Shown: positions 45,031-54,772, numbered from the stretch's first letter. The stretch: 64,000 nucleotides of DNA from Lentilactobacillus parabuchneri DSM 5707 = NBRC 107865 (GCF_001435315.1 NZ_AZGK01000002.1:276-64275), one strand, 5' to 3'. Notes: generated from the letters alone by a model not told the origin. Translations and numbers: made by a program.

Positions 45031-45417
45031 ATGGCTCATAAATTAGTAATTTACCCCGTAATTCTCCACCCCGAAAAAACTGGCTATAGCGTTGAGATCC
45101 CAGACATTAACAACGGTGCATGGACCCAAGGCGAATCAATGGAAGAAGCACTTGAAATGGCTTCGGATCTAATCGGCACGATGTTGGTAGACGAAATGAC
45201 GTGGCCAAAACCAACCGCTCTCGAGGATATTCAAGTTACAGGAACTGATATCAAAACCATTGTTTCTTTAGACATGGAAGACTATCGCAGACGAACGTCT
45301 AAAACAGTCCGGAAAAATGTTTCGATTCCAGAGTATTTGGTTAAAATGGGAAAAGACCAGCATATCAACTTTTCAGAGGTCTTGACACAGGCATTGGAAG
45401 ATAAATTAATTAATTAA
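45031..45417 (+). CDS. hicB: HicB-type antitoxin
   Basis: HicB, 128 residues. The N-terminal RNase H-like domain (KLVIYPVILHPEKTGYSVEIPDINNGAWTQGESMEEALEMASD) neutralises HicA. The C-terminal part (about 98-126, RKNVSIPEYLVKMGKDQHINFSEVLTQALEDKL) is an Arc/MetJ-type ribbon-helix-helix DNA-binding domain, which fits the palindrome in the promoter. I start it at the ATG at 45031, 8 bases after AAGAAGG; a GTG at 45028 adjoining it is also possible. Confidence 0.92.
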   Translation: MAHKLVIYPVILHPEKTGYSVEIPDINNGAWTQGESMEEALEMASDLIGTMLVDEMTWPKPTALEDIQVTGTDIKTIVSLDMEDYRRRTSKTVRKNVSIPEYLVKMGKDQHINFSEVLTQALEDKLIN

Positions 45418-45498
45418 AGAACTGCTGACATGCCTATCCTGTCAAGCAATGATAATGACATTATCGTAGACACTGTGAATTCATTCCACGCTGTGGTC

Positions 45499-46425
45499 TT
45501 ATTCTTCCCAACGTCTCAGGTCTGGTCCCCCAGGAATCACCCGGTCAATCGAGGTAACCGGATCATCGCTGACTTGAAAGAAGTGCTGCTTGATGGCCAT
45601 GAAGTCCGAGTTTTGTTTGAATGCCGGAATTTGGTAGCATGCTTTTGCGTAGCGCCAAAGATTTGGGAAGTCATCGAGTCGTTTCTTATTCAGCTTACTC
45701 TTGAAGTAGAACACAACGTCAAAGCGAATTAGGCTGACGACCAGCCAGAAATCGGGTAACGTGATGTGGTCACCCATCAAGAAACGGCGGTCGGCCAACC
45801 GTTGATCCAGCTTTTCCAATCGATCGAAATACTGGTTGAACAGGATTTCATATTCAGTTTGGGAATCAGCATCACTGATTTTGCCGGGAACCGATGTGAT
45901 GTCCGTGATAATCCGTGTATTCATTGAATCAATCTCATCTTTTAAATCATCCGGGTAAACGTCTGGTACTTTCTCAGAAAAAAATGCCTTCCACTGACCA
46001 CCCAGTTCAAACATAATATCGCGTGATGAATCATTCACCACGCCACCCGTGGTTAAATCAATCAGGGCTGGAACCGTTGGCCGTGCTGAAAAATTCGGGA
46101 CGGCTTTTTTGTAGTTCTCTGAAAGTCGGGTCGTGTGCAAAACTGGATCTTCATCAGCTGCATCCCTTCCAAAGAACCAATCATCATCGATTCCCGAATG
46201 CCGCAATGGATACGTCGCAAATTTTGAAATGACCCGATTTAAACCCGTGTAATCAATCATAATTGCGGCCGGCGTGGCCCACGGGCAGAACTTGGCCCAA
46301 ACATAGTGATAACGGTTGGGTTCAACAGGCAGCTCCCCCGTTGAAAATTTCTTAGAAAACGGTGATACTTCCGGCTGCCTTGAAGGTAACCCGCAGGCAT
46401 CCCCATTGTTAATTTTTTGGCTCAT
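45499..46425 (-). CDS. Glutathionyl-hydroquinone reductase-like (Xi-class GST) protein
   Basis: Protein of 308 residues, typical for the YqjG/ECM4 family. The catalytic cysteine is Cys47 in KFCPWATP (the CPWA motif), followed by the thioredoxin-like fold (TVPALIDLTTGGVVNDSSRDI) and an all-helical GST C-terminal domain (RRFLMGDHITLPDFWLVVSLIRFD). The usual reaction removes glutathione from glutathionyl-hydroquinones; lactobacilli do not always make glutathione, so the thiol partner may differ. ATG at 46425 follows AAGGAG; the GTG at 46434 is less likely. It lies between the two S53 peptidase genes, convergent with hicAB. Confidence 0.9.
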   Translation of the reverse strand: MSQKINNGDACGLPSRQPEVSPFSKKFSTGELPVEPNRYHYVWAKFCPWATPAAIMIDYTGLNRVISKFATYPLRHSGIDDDWFFGRDAADEDPVLHTTRLSENYKKAVPNFSARPTVPALIDLTTGGVVNDSSRDIMFELGGQWKAFFSEKVPDVYPDDLKDEIDSMNTRIITDITSVPGKISDADSQTEYEILFNQYFDRLEKLDQRLADRRFLMGDHITLPDFWLVVSLIRFDVVFYFKSKLNKKRLDDFPNLWRYAKACYQIPAFKQNSDFMAIKQHFFQVSDDPVTSIDRVIPGGPDLRRWEE

Positions 46426-46492
46426 CACAATCACTCCTTGATTTCCTTAGTTGACCTTATTGTACACGTTTAAGCAGTGCCATATTAGGGCG

Positions 46493-46537
46493 AAAAAAAG
46501 GGGGCGGCGCAAAACATTTCGTTTTGTCCCGGCCCCA
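46493..46537 (-). terminator. Rho-independent terminator
   Basis: On the minus strand GGGGCCGGGACAAAACG pairs with TGTTTTGCGCCGCCCC, followed by CTTTTTTTCG. It ends S53 peptidase gene 2. Confidence 0.9.
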
Positions 46538-46547
46538 ATTGTTCATA

Positions 46548-48440
46548 TTATTGATAACTGTTATATAACTTTTCAAAGTTAACCGTGCCAAGTCCGGTTG
46601 CCTGGTTATACAGCTTCCCAGGTTGGCCGACATAGTACAGGTTGGAATTATTATTATCGCTGTCCAATACCGTAAATGGTGAGGTATCTCGATTCTTAGC
46701 CAGTGCGTAAATCTGTGGGTTCCAGAACCCCATTCGGGTGCCCTTACCACTATTGATAACGGCAGTAACCCCGTTAAATTGTGGGGCAACGACGCTGGTA
46801 CCACCAACGATATGCCAGCCCAATGATTTAGCGTAAATCTGATAACCGGTATTGACATCCGCATTCGCTGAAACATCTGGATAATTCCGGCCATACTGAG
46901 TGCCACTTACCAGAACCGGATTAGGACTTGGCTGCATCGAATTAGAGATGTATTGACGGGCATTGAAGGTATTAACGCCAGGGAAGTCCTGCTGGTACTT
47001 AGGGGCATCATAGAGCTTACTGATACCGCCACCGCCAGCGTTGTACAGAGACATCATCGCCTGTAAGTTGGTTTGGAATAGCTTTCGGTGTTGGGCGTAC
47101 GCTTTGTACATGTAATCGGCACCCCAGGCACGTTCCTTGTCCACTGAGATTTTAACGCCGCCCCCAAGATTCTTGGTAAATGGCAGGGTGGTCCCACCGG
47201 TTGACGTTACCCAAGGACTGTCTGCAGGGAAATCAGCGTAGGTACTGTAATTTGGAATATTAATGGAGTGAAACGTCCCACCAATACCCTGATCATAAGC
47301 ACCAGAGTCACCAGAAGCCACAAAGGTTGAAACGCCTTGTAGCGCACCTTGCGCCAGTAGCAAGCTTAATGCCTGCCCATAGACCGGCGTCAATAACTTC
47401 TTCTGATTCAAGTAGTGGGTGATATATTCGTTCATTCCCCAACTCATGGATAGTGAACTGGCCTTGTTCTCATCAAAAGCAGTCGCAAACGTATTTGCCA
47501 ATCCGACGTCACTCCAGTTAGCCTGGTAAACACGGATGTTGGCTTGAGGAGCGATTGCGCCTGACTGCTCAACATCCAGCGTGGTTTCCAATTGGTTGGT
47601 AGGCGTGTTGGTGGTTTGAGCAGCGGGTGCTGAGATCTTCTTGACGCTTAACCGATTTGGCTTGGCATCAATGCCCTCGCCCTTCCAGAATGTTTCGGCG
47701 TCGCTCTTTTTAAAGCCGGCGAAGGTGATGATCCCCACTGTCTGGCCTTGTCCTTGATAACCCTTGTCATAGAGCGGCTGTAAGTTGTACTGTTTGACAA
47801 ATTTACTTGGTGCATACTTCTCATTAGGTTTACCAACGCTCTTATTACTCTTGGCGTTGCTGGTCACGAGTCCCGATGCGCCCTTGCTGAAGGTGGTGAT
47901 TCCAAGCACCGTCAGAACTTTATCTGCCAAATTAGCTGGCATTACCGGCTTCTTGGAGGAGAATTGAACCGGGTTGGCATGATACTTTGCGGTCTGCAGG
48001 TTGGTTGAGAAGGCTTTGTTGATGTTCTTAGCTTTCCCACTGACATTAATAATCAGCCCATTGGAGAAGGTCTTTGACTTTAAATGGTATTTATTGAAAA
48101 AAGGCTTAAACTCACCAGAAACACTCGCAGGTTGACCAAATTCATCCCGAAATTTTTCTGGAGTATAGAACTGCTTGAACTCTGGATTACCAGGGGTGTT
48201 AACCGCGTATATTTTGTCGGTTATCTGATTTTCGTTTTGCGGCTTCAAGATGATGTCTAACTGAACATTCTTGTTAGGCAACACCTTTTTCTTCTGCATT
48301 AACTTCTTGAGAATTTTTTCAATCCCATAAGGATCTTTGCCGGCAGCTTTCTTTTGCGATGCCGCTTGTGTGAGTGGTGTTGCCGACACAAATAATGCTA
48401 AGCTGGCAAACCCCACCAACCAACGAGTAATTTTCTTCAT
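46548..48440 (-). CDS. Secreted S53 (sedolisin/kumamolisin-type) peptidase 2
   Basis: S53 peptidase of 630 residues with signal peptide (1 to about 27, cleavage near TQAAS), prodomain (about 55-180) and catalytic domain. Active site: Glu285 and Asp289 (NQLETTLDVEQSGA), oxyanion Asp378 (VASGDSGAY, canonical) and Ser549 (VGGTSVVAPQ). It ends with the NQATGLGTVNFEKL calcium-site segment. It lacks a wall anchor, so it is probably released. The opp peptide import operon lies just upstream, which fits a role in feeding on extracellular protein. It resembles peptidase 1 along the whole length but with many differences. Confidence 0.94.
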   Translation of the reverse strand: MKKITRWLVGFASLALFVSATPLTQAASQKKAAGKDPYGIEKILKKLMQKKKVLPNKNVQLDIILKPQNENQITDKIYAVNTPGNPEFKQFYTPEKFRDEFGQPASVSGEFKPFFNKYHLKSKTFSNGLIINVSGKAKNINKAFSTNLQTAKYHANPVQFSSKKPVMPANLADKVLTVLGITTFSKGASGLVTSNAKSNKSVGKPNEKYAPSKFVKQYNLQPLYDKGYQGQGQTVGIITFAGFKKSDAETFWKGEGIDAKPNRLSVKKISAPAAQTTNTPTNQLETTLDVEQSGAIAPQANIRVYQANWSDVGLANTFATAFDENKASSLSMSWGMNEYITHYLNQKKLLTPVYGQALSLLLAQGALQGVSTFVASGDSGAYDQGIGGTFHSINIPNYSTYADFPADSPWVTSTGGTTLPFTKNLGGGVKISVDKERAWGADYMYKAYAQHRKLFQTNLQAMMSLYNAGGGGISKLYDAPKYQQDFPGVNTFNARQYISNSMQPSPNPVLVSGTQYGRNYPDVSANADVNTGYQIYAKSLGWHIVGGTSVVAPQFNGVTAVINSGKGTRMGFWNPQIYALAKNRDTSPFTVLDSDNNNSNLYYVGQPGKLYNQATGLGTVNFEKLYNSYQ

Positions 48441-48589
48441 AACTTCCCAACCTCTTTCCGATTTTCAATATGCCGTGGTCGAAGTACACATGGTCTGAAT
48501 AATCCCTCAATTATTAATCCGAAATATTATGTAAAGGTGTAATTTGCGATGCACCTAAGGAACATCTTCGACTATCTAACTATTGCGAG

Positions 48590-48616
48590 GTTATACTTTT
48601 CAGGTAAATATGTCAA
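48590..48616 (-). promoter_or_regulatory. Possible promoter of S53 peptidase gene 2
   Basis: Minus strand: perfect TTGACA (48611-48616) and TATAAC (48590-48595), but with only 15 bases between. The leader to the start codon would be about 140 bases and shows no clear switch. Confidence 0.4.
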
Positions 48617-48652
48617 GAATGTTACAGTTTAAATAACGTGATTATTTATACA

Positions 48653-48698
48653 AAAACATCCCGGAAGCCGTTTTGTGGTTTTCGGGATGCTTTTGTTG
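48653..48698. terminator. Bidirectional terminator
   Basis: ACAAAAACATCCCGGAA pairs with TTTTCGGGATGCTTTTGT. It ends the opp operon on the minus strand. Confidence 0.88.
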
Positions 48699-48741
48699 TT
48701 CTGTGGTTCTATAAAATTCAGATTGGGCCGTTATTCCTCAA

Positions 48742-50544
48742 TTACTTTGGACTTGCAGCAGTCAATGAAAGATTGCTCCAGAATTCATTGTTGGTTGGGG
48801 CAACACTATAACCCTTAACACGTTTGTTAACCGGGCTCCATGCCAAGCTAAAGCTCTCAGGAGCGTACGCAGCTTGACTGTTCATGTAACGTTGCCACTT
48901 CTTGTATTGTTGGGCACGATACTTAGCGTTCCAAGCCTTACTGCTATTCAAACTGTTAATCAACTCAGTGTTCTTCTTAGTTGCAAAATGCCCCATATTA
49001 AATGTTGCATCAACACCATAAATCTGAGTTGGTGTTGGTTCAGATGACAATGACCAAGCGGCTAGGTAGACATCGATGGCAGTTTGCTTTGGCTTTTGAA
49101 GAGTAGAGTAAAAACTGTTCATTTCCATTGGCTTACCAGTTGTCATCTGGACATCCAATCCAGCCTTGTGCCATTGTTGCATGTAGTATTGGTACTCAGC
49201 TTCAGTTGCAGCAGAACTTTGCATGGCACCTAAATGAATAACCAGCTTTTTACCGTTTGGATCTGTCCGCCACTTGCCTTTCTTCTTGTAACCAGCCTTA
49301 TCAAGGAGTGACTTAGCTTTCTTCATATTATACTTGAAGCCTGGATTCTTAGCATCATAGACATCCTTAAATGCAGGTGGAATCAAAGTATTGGCTTGCC
49401 ATGAAACACCGTTCCCAAATTTCTGTTCAACGGCATTAACATTGGCAGCATACATCATCGCCAGACGAAGATTCTTATTTGCCATTTTGGCATTTTTATC
49501 CATCACATTTCGACCAGTTTTGGTATCCATGTGACCAACATTAAAACCAAAGTAGTCATAACCCATGGAAGGTGTACCAGCAATCCCATAATCGCTTAGC
49601 TTCTTAAACTTAGGATATTGGCTTGAAGGCATAACTGAATTTGGCCCACCGGCTACAAAATCATACTTCTTGGACTTAAATGCAGCTAATGCATTGTTAG
49701 TCGATACAACTTGAATGGTAATGTGCTTAATCTGTGGCTTCTTGCCATAGTAATACTTGTTTGGAGACCAGCTCGTTGATTCGCCTTGGACGATTTTATC
49801 TAGCTTGTAAGGGCCTGTAAAAATCGGATTCTTACGGACTTTACTTGATGATGCAAGTTTAGAAATTGGAATTCCCTTAAAGTACTCATATGGTTCAACA
49901 GTTTGCCAAATAAATGAGTTTCCTGCGTATTTCATGGATGGTGCCATCCGTGAGAAATGAATAACGGCAGTCCGACCATTCTGCCCATCTGGGAAGGTGA
50001 TGCCAGAAATTGTCTTAGATTTCCCTGAATGGTAAGCCGCCATCCCTTTAATAGCAGCAAAATCGGATGAATATTGTTGTGATGTTGTGTTTTTATTTCC
50101 AATTATTTCATATGGATATTCAACATCTTTAGCCGTGACTTTAGCACCATTTGACCATTTTGCGTCCTTACGAAGGGTAATTGTAACGGTTTTTGCTTTA
50201 CGGTCAATCTTTTGGTTGGCTAATCCACCGTTGACAATCTTGTAGTTCTTCGTAACGTTGAACAGGTTCCCCGAGCCACCGGGTGCGAATACATCTGTGT
50301 CTTCAGCGTTAGTCCCCAACGTCGGTGACGAAATCCCCGCAAACGGCGCATCGTTGACTTCGGCAACCTTTAACGTACTATTATTTCCTGCTGTAGTCGC
50401 CTTACCCGGGCCACTATATGTAGCTGACATTGCCACGTGCTTGCCAGCGCCTGATTCACTGCTGCTCTTACCATTAGAGCAGGCGGCAAGTGTCATAACT
50501 GATACAGCCGCAATTCCGACTGTGAGCCATTTTCTTTTGCTCAT
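48742..50544 (-). CDS. oppA: Oligopeptide ABC transporter substrate-binding lipoprotein
   Basis: OppA, 600 residues. Lipoprotein signal peptide with lipobox LAAC (Cys near residue 22), then a family 5 solute-binding fold. Blocks: AEVNDAPFAGISSPTLG, DAKWSNGAKVTAKDVEYPYEIIG (typical SBP_bac_5), FTGPYKLDKIVQGEST and LRLAMMYAANVNAVEQKFG. It captures peptides outside the membrane for OppBC. ATG at 50544 has GGAGGGATG upstream. It is the last gene of oppDFBCA, 93 bases after oppC. Confidence 0.94.
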   Translation of the reverse strand: MSKRKWLTVGIAAVSVMTLAACSNGKSSSESGAGKHVAMSATYSGPGKATTAGNNSTLKVAEVNDAPFAGISSPTLGTNAEDTDVFAPGGSGNLFNVTKNYKIVNGGLANQKIDRKAKTVTITLRKDAKWSNGAKVTAKDVEYPYEIIGNKNTTSQQYSSDFAAIKGMAAYHSGKSKTISGITFPDGQNGRTAVIHFSRMAPSMKYAGNSFIWQTVEPYEYFKGIPISKLASSSKVRKNPIFTGPYKLDKIVQGESTSWSPNKYYYGKKPQIKHITIQVVSTNNALAAFKSKKYDFVAGGPNSVMPSSQYPKFKKLSDYGIAGTPSMGYDYFGFNVGHMDTKTGRNVMDKNAKMANKNLRLAMMYAANVNAVEQKFGNGVSWQANTLIPPAFKDVYDAKNPGFKYNMKKAKSLLDKAGYKKKGKWRTDPNGKKLVIHLGAMQSSAATEAEYQYYMQQWHKAGLDVQMTTGKPMEMNSFYSTLQKPKQTAIDVYLAAWSLSSEPTPTQIYGVDATFNMGHFATKKNTELINSLNSSKAWNAKYRAQQYKKWQRYMNSQAAYAPESFSLAWSPVNKRVKGYSVAPTNNEFWSNLSLTAASPK

Positions 50545-50637
50545 AAAACATCCCTCCAATTTAAGATTCAACTAAACGACTAACAAAACCACACATCAAT
50601 CTGCAAAAATTGCACCATCCCCTTTATCGAACTTACA

Positions 50638-51591
50638 TTATTTCTGATCCTGGCCACGCCGTTGTGCCGCGTTGGTGGTTCGCCGCATCACTTGACCGAT
50701 ATAACTAATCGACAAACACAAAATGATAATCTCAACGGCTGCAGGAAGCCACGTCCACCAATACTGGGTAATATTTTCAGGGTCGTTGGCGTTGGCAATC
50801 AAAGTACCAAGTGACGGCGTTCCCATTGGCAGACCGAAGCCCAAGAACGAAAGCCCGGTTTCAACACCAATGTTTTCTGCAAATGACAGCGTCGTGTCAA
50901 CAATGATCAATGACGAAATGTTCGGCATGATTTCTCTGAAAATAATCTTGAAATTACTGGTTCCGGACGTTTTTGATGCGGCAACGTAATCCTTTTGAGA
51001 CTCAGCCAACGTCCGCGAGCGAATCAGACGTGAAGTCCCCATCCAATAAAAGATCGATAAGATAAGGGTGAGCGTAATCGCGTTGTAATGCGGGATAATC
51101 GTGACAATAACAATGATCGTCATTAACATTGGAATAATCATCATAAAGTCATAAACCCGTTGCATGGCCAAATCGACCATTCCGCCAAAGTAGCCGGATA
51201 CCAGCCCCCAGCAGATACCAAAGGTCGAAGAAATAATCGTCAAACCAATGGCAATTGAAATGGAATTTCGTGAACCGACAATCAGTTCTTTGGCAATCGA
51301 GCGGCCACCGGCATCGGCACCCAGCCAATACTCCGGTGTAAACGGCTTGTTATAGTAGCCCATAATGTTGGTTTCCATCATTTTGGGAACGTCAATAAAC
51401 ATCGAGGCAATAATGACAAATAAAATAAAGAAAATGAGTAGGAATAAAGAAACCATCGCTGGTTTGTCAGCTTTGAATTCGCCCCACATAATCTTCATTC
51501 GAGATGGTGTGGCCTCTTCGTTTGCTTCCTTGGTTAATCGTGCCAGGTCTTCCTTTGAAATGGTGGTTGCTTCTTCAATATCGCGTTTCAT
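50638..51591 (-). CDS. oppC: Oligopeptide ABC transporter permease
   Basis: OppC, 317 residues, six spans. After a cytoplasmic N-terminal tail comes a first span (MVSLFLLIFFILFVIIASMF), then the YWLGADAGGRSIAKELIVGSRNSI block typical of OppC/DppC, and the EAA loop near KTSGTSNFKIIFREIMPNI, which contacts the ATPases. I start it at the ATG at 51591 after AGGGGG; a GTG at 51600 touches that site. It follows oppB directly. Confidence 0.94.
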   Translation of the reverse strand: MKRDIEEATTISKEDLARLTKEANEEATPSRMKIMWGEFKADKPAMVSLFLLIFFILFVIIASMFIDVPKMMETNIMGYYNKPFTPEYWLGADAGGRSIAKELIVGSRNSISIAIGLTIISSTFGICWGLVSGYFGGMVDLAMQRVYDFMMIIPMLMTIIVIVTIIPHYNAITLTLILSIFYWMGTSRLIRSRTLAESQKDYVAASKTSGTSNFKIIFREIMPNISSLIIVDTTLSFAENIGVETGLSFLGFGLPMGTPSLGTLIANANDPENITQYWWTWLPAAVEIIILCLSISYIGQVMRRTTNAAQRRGQDQK

Positions 51592-51603
51592 CTCAGCCAC
51601 CCC

Positions 51604-52563
51604 CTACTCAACCCGAACCCGTGGGTCAACGATGCTCAAGACAATGTCTGAAAGCAACGTTCCCAACAAGTTCAAGAAGCCATATAACAAGACCAAAGCA
51701 GTAATAACGGTGTAATCGCGGTAATTGATGGCGTTTAAAAATAGCAAGCCCATACCAGGATATGAGAAGACCATTTCAGTAAAGATGGACCCACCCAATA
51801 AACCAGTGATCGAATACCCGGCAAACGCGGCAATTGGTAACAGGGAGTTCCGGAAGATGTGGTGTCTGTAGATGTCTTTCATCGGCACCCCTTTTGATCG
51901 TGCCGTTCGAACATAATCAGAGTGCTTAGCATCAATCACTTCTGACCGCAGATACTGGACAATATTGACGGTCCCAAACAAGGCACCCAGTAAACCGGGT
52001 AAAATAATGTGATCCAGCCGCGACAATATCGTTCCGCCAAGTCCACTCGCCTGAGCAGAAACCGATCCGCTGGTTGGGAACCAATTAAGCGCATATCCGA
52101 AGATCCAGATTCCAATAACCAAAACAACGAAGAATGGAATCGACATGGTGACGTATGTATAAACACGGACCAATGTATCTTGAAGTTTGCCTTCGTGATG
52201 AGCGGCGTACAAGCCAAGCGGCAACCCAATGGCGTAAGTTAAAACCATTGTGAACAGTGCTAACCACAGGGTGTTGGCACCACGTTGCTGAATCAAATCA
52301 ACAACCGGCTCCTGATACTCATAGCTCATTCCCAAGTCCCCGTGGAACAAATGGACGACCCAATTCCAGTACTGTTGGTACCAGGGATCGTAAAGACCGT
52401 GGATCTCCATCAAATGATGAATCTGAGCAGGATCGGCCCGTGGGTTAATCGACCCGGTAAACGGATCTCCGGGCATTGCCTTTGCGAGCAGAAAAACTAA
52501 AATACTTAAAATAATCAGTTCCGGAATCATAATCAGAACCCGGCGCAAAATTGTTTTCCACAT
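51604..52563 (-). CDS. oppB: Oligopeptide ABC transporter permease
   Basis: OppB, 319 residues, six spans. It begins KTILRRVLIMIPELIILSILVFLLAKAMPGDPF, the usual OppB/DppB opening, and has the EAA loop at RSKGVPMKDIYRHHIFRNSLLP. It forms the membrane channel with OppC. Its ATG shares a base with the oppF stop (TGATG), so the genes are translationally coupled. Confidence 0.95.
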   Translation of the reverse strand: MWKTILRRVLIMIPELIILSILVFLLAKAMPGDPFTGSINPRADPAQIHHLMEIHGLYDPWYQQYWNWVVHLFHGDLGMSYEYQEPVVDLIQQRGANTLWLALFTMVLTYAIGLPLGLYAAHHEGKLQDTLVRVYTYVTMSIPFFVVLVIGIWIFGYALNWFPTSGSVSAQASGLGGTILSRLDHIILPGLLGALFGTVNIVQYLRSEVIDAKHSDYVRTARSKGVPMKDIYRHHIFRNSLLPIAAFAGYSITGLLGGSIFTEMVFSYPGMGLLFLNAINYRDYTVITALVLLYGFLNLLGTLLSDIVLSIVDPRVRVE

Positions 52564-53543
52564 CAGACATTGACCCCCTTTTTCTCAGACTGTTGTTCAA
52601 ATTTTTCGGCAAGTTCGGGTGGCAAGGCAACCGAGTGCGTCGGCGAAACCTGAACCAGCGGGAACGCCATGCCATCTTTGTCGTAATACGTTTTTTGTTG
52701 TTCTTGGTAAATCTTTTCAATTTCCAACCGGTGCTTGCGATGTTCTTCTCGATGATTGACGTTGGTTTCGGGAATCGCCGCCAACAAACGCTTTGTGTAA
52801 ATGTGCATTGGATTGTTGTAAATGTCATCTCGGGTTCCAACTTCAACAACGCGCCCGCGAGTCATAATGGCAATATTTTTGCACATATGGCGGACAACCC
52901 CGAGATCATGAGAAATAAACAGGTAAGAAATGCCAAATTGGCGCTGGATTTTCTTCATGAAGTTAAGCACCTGGGCTTGAACGGATAAGTCCAGTGCCGA
53001 TACCGGCTCATCGGCAATAATGAGCTTTGGGTGGGTCGCCACTGCTCTGGCAACCCCAATTCGTTGTCGTTGTCCACCCGAGAATTGGTGGGGATACTTA
53101 TACAAGGCATCGGCATCCAGGCCAACAATGTCCAACAATTGAAGAACCCGCAATTTTTCTTCTTCCTTATCCAGATGTTCAAAATTCCTAAGAGGTTCTG
53201 CAATCACATCCTCAATTCGTTTTCGTGGGTTCAAGCTGGACAGCGAATCCTGGAAGATCATTTGAACATCCCGGTTATAATCGAGCTTTCTGCGATTTTC
53301 CGCTTTGGTAACGTCTTTTCCTTTATACATAACGGTTCCCTGAGTTGCTTTTTCCAGACCAATAATTGCTTTGGCGGTTGTCGACTTGCCAGATCCGGAT
53401 TCACCAACCAAGCCGTACGTTTCTCCGGCTTCAATATTAAACGTGACGCCGTCGACAGCTTTGACGTTATCAACCACCCGGTTCCAAAAGCCCCCGCGAA
53501 TTGGGTAGTGAACCTTTAGGCCATTAATTTCAATTAGACTCAT
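52563..53543 (-). CDS. oppF: Oligopeptide ABC transporter ATPase
   Basis: OppF, 326 residues. Walker A GESGSGKST (about 48-56), signature FSGGQRQR, Walker B LIIADEPVSALD and the switch His in FISHDLGVV are intact. The C-terminal extension typical of OppF is present (AIPETNVNHREEHRKHRLE), with a tail of about 40 residues. It powers peptide import together with OppD. Its start overlaps oppD by 14 bases. Confidence 0.95.
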   Translation of the reverse strand: MSLIEINGLKVHYPIRGGFWNRVVDNVKAVDGVTFNIEAGETYGLVGESGSGKSTTAKAIIGLEKATQGTVMYKGKDVTKAENRRKLDYNRDVQMIFQDSLSSLNPRKRIEDVIAEPLRNFEHLDKEEEKLRVLQLLDIVGLDADALYKYPHQFSGGQRQRIGVARAVATHPKLIIADEPVSALDLSVQAQVLNFMKKIQRQFGISYLFISHDLGVVRHMCKNIAIMTRGRVVEVGTRDDIYNNPMHIYTKRLLAAIPETNVNHREEHRKHRLEIEKIYQEQQKTYYDKDGMAFPLVQVSPTHSVALPPELAEKFEQQSEKKGVNV

Positions 53544-54561
53544 GACCGGCGCCCTCCTTTACTTGATCCGGGAAATAAAAGTCTTTGTAGCAAGTGCAGC
53601 GGACTAAATGATCGTTGCCGATATCGTGCATAACCGGATGCGCTTCGTGAGCGGATGCTGGAATCCACGGTATTCGTGGTGCAAACCGGTCACCGTCTTT
53701 CGGCATCTTTTGAAGTGAAGGAACCATTCCTTGAATAACGTAGAGTTCATCGTTTTCGTTATCCCGTTGCGGCATCGATCGTAGCAGTGAACGCGTATAG
53801 GGGTGCTTGGGCTCATTAAAAATCTGAGCTGCTGTCCCTTGTTCAACAATTTGTCCGGCATACATAACCGCAACCCGATCGGCTGTTTCGGCAACCACGC
53901 CCAAATCATGGGTGATCAAGATAATGCCGGCGTGATTTTCTCGTTGGATATCTCTTAAAACATCCAGAATTTGAGCTTGAATCGTCACGTCCAAAGCCGT
54001 CGTTGGCTCGTCAGCAATAATCAAATCTGGTTTACAAGCGATTGCAATTGCAATAATAATTCGTTGCCGCATCCCACCAGAAAGCTGATGTGGAAATTGG
54101 TGCGCGGTACGTTCAGGATCTTCAATCCCAACCTGATTAAGGAGTTCAATGACCCGCGCATGACGTTGCTTTTCTGTCATGTCGGTATGATAAATCATGA
54201 CTTCTTGGATTTGGTCTTCAATTCGTTTGAGCGGATTAAGTGCAGACAAAGGATCTTGGAAAATCATGCCGATTTTGGCGCCTCGAACATTGTTATATCC
54301 CTTCTCATCCAGCTTCAATAAATCCGTTCCTTCGAAATCAATTTCCCCCGAAATCTTGGTTTCTTCCGGATCGTGAAGTCCCATGATCGTTGTGGCCAAA
54401 GTGCTCTTACCACAACCAGATTCGCCAACAATGGCCAAAATCTCATCATGTTTCACCTCAAGATTGACGTTTGAAACAGCATCATAGTATTGACCGTTAA
54501 TCTTGAATGCGGTGCTCACACCTTTAATGTTCAAGAATTGGTCGGTATTTGTCTCAACCAC
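53530..54561 (-). CDS. oppD: Oligopeptide ABC transporter ATPase
   Basis: OppD, 343 residues. Walker A GESGCGKST (about 48-56), signature LSGGMRQR, Walker B LIIADEPTTALD and switch ITHDLGVVAE are present. The C-terminal region has the Fe-S type cysteine segment reduced to VRCTCYKDF. First gene of the operon; it starts with a GTG at 54561, 9 bases after AGGAG. The 200 bases upstream are AT-rich and probably hold the promoter, but no box pair is convincing. Confidence 0.94.
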   Translation of the reverse strand: MVETNTDQFLNIKGVSTAFKINGQYYDAVSNVNLEVKHDEILAIVGESGCGKSTLATTIMGLHDPEETKISGEIDFEGTDLLKLDEKGYNNVRGAKIGMIFQDPLSALNPLKRIEDQIQEVMIYHTDMTEKQRHARVIELLNQVGIEDPERTAHQFPHQLSGGMRQRIIIAIAIACKPDLIIADEPTTALDVTIQAQILDVLRDIQRENHAGIILITHDLGVVAETADRVAVMYAGQIVEQGTAAQIFNEPKHPYTRSLLRSMPQRDNENDELYVIQGMVPSLQKMPKDGDRFAPRIPWIPASAHEAHPVMHDIGNDHLVRCTCYKDFYFPDQVKEGAGHESN

Positions 54562-54718
54562 GTGACTATCTCCTTTTGACGACTTATTTATGTATATTCT
54601 TTGTTTGATTAAAATGTGATTAACGGTGTAGCCATTAATTTATATAAAAAACATTATATTCTCATTGTATTCTCATTTCAAACCATGTTAAGTGTTTTTT
54701 GTTAAAACGTGTCCCAGA

Positions 54719-54772
54719 ACAAAAAAATGACAGGAGAAATCGCCTGAACTGCGGTTTTCCTGCCATTTTTTA
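54719..54772 (-). terminator. Rho-independent terminator
   Basis: AAAAAATGACAGGAGAAATCGC pairs imperfectly with GCGGTTTTCCTGCCATTTTTT. It overlaps the end of the glycosyltransferase remnant. Confidence 0.85.
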
